DNA of 25,257 bases from Paramacrobiotus metropolitanus (Eukaryota > Tardigrada > Eutardigrada > Parachela > Macrobiotidae), in the NCBI RefSeq assembly GCF_019649055.1, contig NW_026570633.1, forward strand, positions 1-25,257, written 5' to 3'. The notes below the pieces were generated by a model. It saw nothing but the letters and a program-made list of their open reading frames with translations, did not search any database and was not told the DNA's origin. The position numbers were made by a program, and so were the translations under genes. The number at the start of each line of letters is the position of its first letter. Position 1 is the first letter of the stretch. Positions 19,585 to 25,257 of this stretch are shown piece after piece.

Positions 19585-20463
19585 TCAATGACGGCTAATG
19601 GCTGGTTCTGTAGTTTGGTTAAGGCTGGCTGGCATCTCGAAGTCCGGTCTGGCCTTCCGAGGCCGGCCACGGCCACGCTTGGGGGCCGGATCTGCAGGTT
19701 CTGGGTCAGGCCCTTCAAGGCCAGGTATCTTAATTAACTTCTGCTGCTCCTCCACAAGTTTCTTGGAAGGGCCTTTTCCGGGCTTTTGCTTCTTCAGCAG
19801 CTTCTCCAATTTGGTCGGTGGAGAAGCTGCCGGAGAAGCTGTGGTTTGTGGGAGTCCTGCGCTTTGTTCTGACCCTGTTTGGTCTTTGCACCTTCTCGCC
19901 TCTGTGGGTTCAGGTTCGGCGTCGCCACTTTTCTTCTTGGTTGAACGGGTTATACGGCGACTTGGGCCGTCCAGGTTTAGGTACGGCTTCAAGCGATTGA
20001 CACATACGGTGAGTTCTTCACCGGTGTCCCGCTCTCGGATCCAGTAAGTGTTAGGCCTAGGAATTCCGAGTATGATGTAGATGCCCTCATACTTGTTTGG
20101 ATTAGTCGGGTCATCCACCATATTCTTCAGGGTGACCAAGTCCCGTTTCTTTAGCTCGGCCTGGGAGTTCTTTTTGTTGTAAATGGCCGCATCCCGTAGG
20201 AACCCTTCTTCGATTCGCGTTTTCGCGATTACATGCGCCCGGTTCAGGCGCTGCTGCATCCTCTGGACGTAACGATCGTTAGTCGTGAAAGTTTCTGGGA
20301 CGTTGGTCTTAGCGAGGACGTCCTGAGGTATGGTCATCTCCCGTCCGTATAACATGTGGTACGGTGAGAATCCAGTGGTCGCGTGAACGGCACGGTTCAT
20401 GCCGGAAATCACGTACGGTAAGGCCCGGTGCCAGCGGTGTTCGTCGCAAGCTCCGCCAAAGCC
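19585..20463 (-). pseudogene. Ty3 integrase C-terminal region with basic tail
   Basis: It opens with DEHRWHRALPYVISGMNRAV and TGFSPYHMLYGREMTIP, the usual end of the integrase core. A GPY-like C-terminal segment follows (KKRDLVTLKNMVDD ... KYEGIYIILGIP ... YWIRERDTGEEL), then VNRLKPYLNLDG. After this comes a long tail rich in Pro, Lys and Glu with an AT-hook-like GRGRPRKARPDFEMP. The tail frame stops at 19585, but a neighbouring frame remains coding in character to about 19450, so a frameshift is likely near 19600. Such tails in Ty3 integrases often steer insertion, but no chromodomain is visible. Confidence 0.85.
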
Positions 20464-21189
20464 TCAAATTCCGTACCAGATCGTTTGCATCTGGCGTTCG
20501 ACTTGGCCTTGGCCCTCCGGGTGATAGGGAGATCCGAACGTTTGTTCGATGCCAAAAATTTTCGCCACTTTGGCAAAGGAGTTTGCCGTAAAATGCGTGC
20601 CCCGATCGGAGTGCATTGTATATGGCATTTCATATTTGAGGACAACTTCCTCGACGAAGAACTTCTCAAATTTCCTGGCCGAGTTTGTTTTAGTCGGCCG
20701 GGCTATGGTGAACTTCGTCATCGGGTCGACCACTACGGCAATGTACCGGTATTTCTTAGTTTCGGTCACCGGTAATGGTCCTTTGAAGTCAGCAAAGACG
20801 CGGGACCAAGGCGCGACAGCATCGGCCGGCTGCAGCTTACCGTAGGTAGCTCGCGGCGGTACTTTTTCAAAGATGCACGTCTGACATTGGTCGATGTAGT
20901 CGTGTATGTCGCTGCTCATACGGTCCCAGTAGTACCTGAGCTTGGCGGCTTCAATGGTCTTGTGGTATCCAAAGCGGTTCCCTGTTCTTCCGTCATGGAG
21001 GGACTGGATAATGTTTTTTCGCATGAAAAGCGGAATGACAAGTCTCCGTTCGAGCTTGCCATTGAGTCAGTAGAGCACACCTTTATCTATCTGGTAATGT
21101 TCAGGTAATTTGGACCTTCTGTCCATTTTGGTCTGGTGTTCCAACTCGTAAACTTTCTTGGCCAAAGTTGGATCACGGTGTTGCATCCG
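20464..21189 (-). pseudogene. Ty3 integrase zinc finger and catalytic core
   Basis: The N-terminal lead (DPTLAKKVYELEHQ) continues into a stop (TGA at 21067-21069, in VLY*LNGK). Next comes LVIPLFMRKNIIQSLHD, the HHCC finger ending in CQTC, and the catalytic DDE core: FADFKGPLP, HSDRGTHF and SPYHPEGQGQVERQ. The second zinc His looks replaced (TGNRFGYHKT where GH is usual). A frameshift with a TGA near 20480 separates the core from its C-terminal part. It is dead as it stands but well conserved. Confidence 0.93.
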
Positions 21190-22106
21190 TCACAGTCCTT
21201 GCGCGGTGCGGTCCGTTACATTTTCTGGACACGGTGGGACAACGAGGTCCGGTTCGTCCGGTTTGGGCGCCGGTACATTGATGACCCGTATGTCCGCCGT
21301 GCTAAATTCATTCCAATCACTGATTGCGTTACAATCAGGAAGGAGAGGTGTTTCCCAGTCGTCTGTGGGATCCTCATCGGTAACTTGCAGCCTTCGCACC
21401 TTCATGACGCGGGCTGGAATCTCGTCCTTATAATCCTCGAAGTTGGGGACTTGGTCCAACTCTTCATGAGGGCCTTTGTCGTCGTCCCATTCGAGTGGCC
21501 ATCTGGACAACGCGTCGGCGTTGTCGCAGAAAGTGCCTGGCTTATACTCGATGGTGATGTCCCTTCCCTGTAAGGCAAGGGCCCATCGAGTAAGACGAGG
21601 GTTGATGCCGGGCCGGTTAGACTCGCATCTGAGCAGGTTGGTCAGGGCACTGTGGTCCGTCCTTACTGTGAAAGGTCCGTGATCGATGTAGTGTTTAAAC
21701 TTTTGGACGGCCCATACTACGGCGAGGCATTCCCATTCGGTCACGCCGTAGTTTTTCTCAGCTCCATTAGGACTCGACTCGCATAGGCAATTGGCCTTGA
21801 GTCTTGGCTGAGTATGGCTCCGATGCCTGCGCCACTTGCATCACATTCGATTGTGGTATTTTTGGTGGCATCGAATTTGGCCAAAATGGGGGCCTCCGTT
21901 AGGGCATTCTTAATTTTGTTGAACTCGGCGGTGTGGCCGTCAGTCCAGTCGTTCTTGACCGAACTTTCCTTCCGCAGGAGTTCGTACATCTTCGAAGCTT
22001 TCTGGGCGTAGCCCAGAATGAACTTCCGATAGTAGTTAGCGAGTCCAAGGAACGAGCGAAGTTGACGCTCAGTCCTGGGCGGTAGTTTCTCGGCGATGGC
22101 CGCTAT
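21190..22106 (-). pseudogene. Ty3 RT connection and RNase H
   Basis: The RT thumb/connection segment reads QLRSFLGLANYYRKFI and continues to WTDGHTAEFNKIKNAL. RNase H then shows its acidic residues in ECDASGAGIGAILSQ, TEWECLAVVWAVQKFKHY, VRTDHSALTNLL and NADALSRWP. A frameshift near 21750 splits the first two of these. A long acidic linker (to about 21190) follows toward integrase, similar to the relic at 9.4-10.0 kb. Confidence 0.94.
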
Positions 22107-22675
22107 CTACTCTGGGTCAGTGTGGACACCGTCCTTGCTGAGGATTTGTCCGAGGAATTGGAGTTTCTCCATTCCGAATTCGCACTTCGACGGTTTTATC
22201 GTGAATCCGGCATTCCGCAGGCAGTTGAGCGTATTTCTGAACGCTTGCCTGAATTCGTCCAATGTCTTGCCGAAGGATATCACGTCGTCGATGTATGCGA
22301 AGATGGTGCATGCTGGCGCTATAATCTTGTCCATGGTCATTTGGAATGTTGCTGGCCCGTTGCAGACACGAAACGGCATTCGTTTGAACCGATACATCCC
22401 TTCTCGTGTAATGTAGGTAGTGTAGTCCATAAACGCTGGGTCCAATGGGATTTCCCAGAATCCGGACTGCCAATCTACCTTGCCGTAATAAGCGTTGCCT
22501 GCACACTGGTCCAGAAGTTCGTCTGGATTGAGCAATGGATAATTGTTTTTTTTGGTCACCGAGTTCAGCTTTATGTTGTTTATGCAGAACCGGGTGCCCA
22601 TGGTTCCATCGCCGTTTTTCTTCGAAGCGAGGACCACTGGGAAACTCCACGCTGCCATGGACGGTTCAATCACCC
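22107..22675 (-). pseudogene. Ty3/gypsy reverse transcriptase, 5'-truncated
   Basis: The frame starts abruptly at VIEPSMAAWSFPVVLASKK, which is normally preceded by the RT N terminus, protease and gag; all of these are missing. Motif A is GKVDWQSGFWEIPLD. Motif B is MPFRVCNGPATFQ, with Arg where the family has Gly. The active site is intact as FAYIDDVISFGKT. An in-frame TAG at 22107-22109 separates it from the connection domain, where the family has a sense codon after DPE. Enzymatic family is certain. The element is non-functional because of truncation and stops. Confidence 0.95.
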
Positions 22676-22999
22676 ATCATTAACGGATACATAAGCACTG
22701 TAGTCTATCGAATCCGCTTGGAGCTGTTCGTCAGGACCAGAAACAACAAAACTCAGACGAGGAAAATGTTTGCAAACTGGTTTATGTAGCGTGTACGCCG
22801 GTTGTTTGCACAGGAACTCGTTCATGGTGTCCGTCGAAACCTTTGTCTTGTTCAGCTTGCTGGCTTCTCGTTGCAATGCGTTTATTTCACCATAACCTCC
22901 GGCGTCGGCACGTCGAAAAAAATTTTTCTCAGCAAGTTTTCCATGAATAACTTTTAGCAGATGCTCGTCAACCCCCTTGGGAATGGTGCCATCTAGGAA
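22676..22999 (-). pseudogene. Maverick/Polinton integrase, N-terminal fragment
   Basis: About 105 codons open from near 22999. IPKGVDEHLLKVIHGKLAEK is followed by AGGYGEINALQREASKLNK, EFLCKQPAYTLHKPV and VVSGPDEQLQADSIDYSAY, ending YVSVNDG. The combination YTLHKPV...(V/G)GxDxQwQADLvDm...NDG is characteristic of the retroviral-type integrase of Maverick/Polinton elements and the related transposon-derived proteins. The first catalytic Asp is present in QADSID. Everything after NDG is missing, replaced by Ty3 pol. A TGA lies just before the readable start. It shares strand and context with the polymerase relic at 23.6-24.3 kb. Confidence 0.85.
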
Positions 23000-23589
23000 C
23001 TGCTTTCAAATTTGGGATTTCCACACAGTTATTGACTTATAAAACTTCGCAATCGCAGACTTAACAGATTTCCCGGTATACGGTACCACAACCAGAATAA
23101 ACAACTAACCCAGTAATTGCTTGTCAACGAAGGTTGCAATTTCATAGAAGTGAGCAGATTTGCAGCATTGATCGTCGACACGATTGCCACAAGTATGCTG
23201 ATCATTGATACGATAACATTCGTGACAAACACATACGTTAGCTTTTCAAAAACTGACAATTGATGAGAAAGCTCAATAGCTATTTAAACGCAGCAGTGCA
23301 TTTCTTCAAAATAGTTTGTTTATCGCAGCAGACATCCAGACGCTGATCGCAAGCGACACACAGTCCCGTGATCCAAGCGACAAACAGTCCCGTATTTTAA
23401 TTTCCCATAATTGTTCGATTCCAGAGACGACATGGTTCCAAGCGTTTTGTGTTAGACAAGAACAATAAAATTTATCATCTATTCATGCACAAAATATTCT
23501 TCCCCGTCGACGTCCTCAGTCAACATTGCGGGACTGAAACGTTCAAGCAACTGATTTACAACTTCAAATTCAAGTCAGCCGATACTAGG
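23000..23589. other. Spacer between Maverick relics
   Basis: A 76-codon frame on the minus strand (23029-23259) contains a hydrophobic stretch (VTNVIVSMISILVAIV) that could be a membrane helix; I do not recognise it. A Lys/Arg/Thr-rich plus-strand frame (23449-23700) is probably chance. A repeated CGACA(C/A)ACAGTCCCGT phrase lies near 23354 and 23379. Confidence 0.4.
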
Positions 23590-24336
23590 ACAAGGCACAC
23601 CATGAAAACCAAGCGGATACGTCACAAAATCACAACCGATAGCACGACTAGTAAACGGAAAGCATACACGCCGAAAAAGAGACACTGTCTGTATTGTTAA
23701 GTTATCTGTATTCCTTTCGTATGTTATACTCCCGCATGCAGTAATCTGGGACGGCCCTGTCCCGAACATTAAAGACTTAAGAACACCAATGTTAACCCGT
23801 TCCTTCAATCCGTCAGACTTAGAAATCCCTTTGCACTTTATACGTTGTTCTCCACTGCTTAGGTGCTGACAGTAGGTTTTCTTTGCCAGTGCAGCCCACT
23901 CTACGAATTGCTCACCGCCAAGGCGATCGGACAAATCGCCTAGTTGTTCGCCAGTAGGAGGATCTGGCTAGCCCTGGATGTTAACCAACATCGCGGAACT
24001 TGTGTCACAGCATAGAAGACGATCGTCAACAAGCAGTAAGGCTTCAAGGAGTTCGATTCGGCCGTACTCGGTGGTAAATTTGCCAATGTATGGATTTGTG
24101 CGTTTGTTAGGCGCAACCTATTAACCAATTTGAAATTGTTAACTCAGTCTGGAATGCAATTAAGAACTTCCTGCACATTGCATACTCATGCTGCTTTCTC
24201 TTCGTACGTCAAATTGATAAACATTCCATCGCTGACCATACGAATGTCGTTGGTAATATAACGACTGTTGAAAACGATGTCCTTTATTTCCTTGTACGAT
24301 TGGCAGCACGTATTTTGGCGGCACATGGCTTTCATG
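23590..24336 (-). pseudogene. Maverick/Polinton family-B DNA polymerase, C-terminal relic
   Basis: This is the end of a protein-primed-type DNA polymerase B as found in Maverick/Polinton elements. In order it has YITNDIRMVSDGMFINLTYE (stop at 24186-24188), then in another frame TNPYIGKFTTEYGRIELLEA, LLCCDTSSAMLV, a TAG at 23968-23970, PDPPTGEQLGDLSDRL, VEWAALAKKTYCQH, QRIKCKGIS and a terminal TSRAIGCDFVTYPLGF. These follow the family order: helix before the palm, metal motif C (normally Y-x-DTDS), the GDLTDEL segment, the K-x-KG segment, and the KR...PyG(Y/F) end. Here motif C has become DTSS, losing the second metal-binding Asp, and there are at least two stops and a frameshift. A possible 55-nt intron (about 24337-24391, GTAAAA...TTAATAG) abuts its upstream end, so the first block could instead belong to a spliced neighbour. 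Confidence 0.72.
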
Positions 24337-24339
24337 ACA

Positions 24340-24940
24340 AACCTATTAAGAAACAACAATTAAGAAATGTTAAATATTTTGAATTCATATTTTTTACCTT
24401 CTCCAAACTTGGTTAACAAACGTTTTAGCTGCTGCGCGCACTCTTGAATTGTTGGTAACTTGGTCGGGGGTGAAAATAATTCCCAGAACTTCTTCATATT
24501 TCCTGCAGAACTAAATATATATATATATATATATATATACTGGTTTACTCGGGACCTTCCAATGCACTAATCCCGTTACTGATTCCAATGCACTAATCCC
24601 GTTACTGACTGATTTACTGATCTACACGGGACCTTCCAGTTTCATTTTCAAGTACCAATCTCATTATCGCGCGCGTGCTATGACACTTACGCAGTTGCCA
24701 AATCATAGATTTCCAAAAATTCATATATATATATAGCATGCAGTACCATTTAATAATTTAAGTGTTGGTTTGACCCCGCTCTTTGAGCCTTTGCAGATAA
24801 AATTATTTTTTTAAGCATGTTAGGGTAGTACTCTACATTTCTACAAAGAATCATAATTTTCTGAATTTAGACCCGGAGAATGTGCCCCGGTTAGAGAAAT
24901 TGATCAAAAGAGGTATAGAAAAATCGGAATCCGGCTAGAG
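24340..24940. other. AT-rich spacer with simple repeats
   Basis: It contains an (AT)n tract at 24515-24539, a shorter one near 24725-24737, and the 26-bp tandem duplication listed separately. A minus-strand open stretch at about 24500-24395 (with KKFWELFSPPTKLPTIQECA) could be an exon or polymerase remnant before the possible intron; I cannot assign it. Confidence 0.5.
24557..24608. repeat. Exact 26-bp tandem duplication
   Basis: The unit TTCCAATGCACTAATCCCGT plus TACTGA is present twice, back to back, without a mismatch. Pieces of it (GGGACCTTCCA, TTACTGA) recur within 40 bases on either side, suggesting a former longer array. Confidence 0.92.
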
Positions 24941-25235
24941 ATTACTGAATTTTGATGATTCCCGCCCCGAGCGAATTCAACAATGGTTGATTTTCGTTGA
25001 TCAATGTAGCACCAAGAACGGCTGGAATGATAAGCAGAAATACCGAACGATTTCTGGCGCGTTAACCGGACCGTCGTACGTCTGGTTTGAAGACCTGTGT
25101 TATAACAACAAGACAAAGACATGGAACGAATTTTTCAAACCGGATATCATTAAACATTCTAACGGTGCATCTTCCAAAGCGGAAATTAGGGTTATGAACA
25201 ACCGATCAATGTTGCAAATCTGCTCACTTCTATGA
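24941..25235 (+). pseudogene. Retrotransposon Gag capsid fragment
   Basis: The frame opens after a stop at 24938 and reads FDDSRPERIQQWLIFVDQC, then NGWNDKQKYRTISGALTGPS, YVWFEDL and KTWNEFFKPDIIKH. This is the capsid N-terminal core pattern of Ty3-type Gag (W...F...N.W.D..K......L.G.A..W.......TW..F). It lies on the opposite strand to the other elements, ends in a stop at 25233-25235 and reaches the window edge. It is a relic or the interrupted start of another element. Confidence 0.7.
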
Positions 25236-25257
25236 AATTGTCAGTTTGTGAAAAGCT

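Overview
The window looks like animal (metazoan, probably invertebrate) nuclear DNA. It carries a spliced single-copy enzyme gene with GT-AG introns of about 60-70 nt next to introns of 1.3 and 5.8 kb. Around it lie remnants of Ty3/gypsy LTR retrotransposons, a Maverick/Polinton, several small inverted-repeat DNA elements and simple repeats. No operons, bacterial-type genes, rRNA, tRNA or CRISPR were seen. I cannot name the species.

Region 1 (1-8,583, minus strand) is the 5' two thirds to three quarters of UDP-glucose 4-epimerase (GALE). Six exons can be placed at 8469-8583, 8277-8398, 6821-6934, 6581-6760, 6328-6508 and 408-493. The 3' end of the gene lies beyond the left edge of the window. 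The 5.8-kb intron 5 (494-6327) is a trap for small elements: a fold-back element (1712-2818), a tandem MITE family (2983-4262) and perfect hairpins. Intron 2 holds another MITE (7604-7873).

Region 2 (8.6-13.8 kb) has no intact gene. It holds a fragment of Ty3-type pol (9.4-10.0 kb), two arrays of a 21-bp dyad repeat, an LTR-like segment (about 11.53-11.91 kb), and a GC-rich stretch built from short dyads with GGACC/GGTCC arms and other short repeats.

Region 3 (13.8-22.68 kb, minus strand, GC-rich) is the main feature. Read 5' to 3' on the minus strand it is RT - RNase H - integrase (pol, decayed) - LTR-like segment - a very long unrecognised coding tract (ORF1, then ORF2) - dyad-repeat noncoding DNA - a second, diverged LTR-like segment. 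The simplest reading is two LTR elements of one family sharing an LTR: the 3' half of one copy, then the 5' half of the next. The long tract would then sit in the gag position but is far larger than a usual Ty3 gag. All coding parts carry scattered single stops and frameshifts, so this is a recently decayed element.

Region 4 (22.68-24.35 kb, minus strand, AT-richer) is a broken Maverick/Polinton: the C-terminal half of its family-B DNA polymerase, then the N-terminal part of its integrase. The integrase is cut off exactly where the Ty3 pol begins. The last 300 bases hold a Gag capsid fragment of another retroelement on the plus strand.
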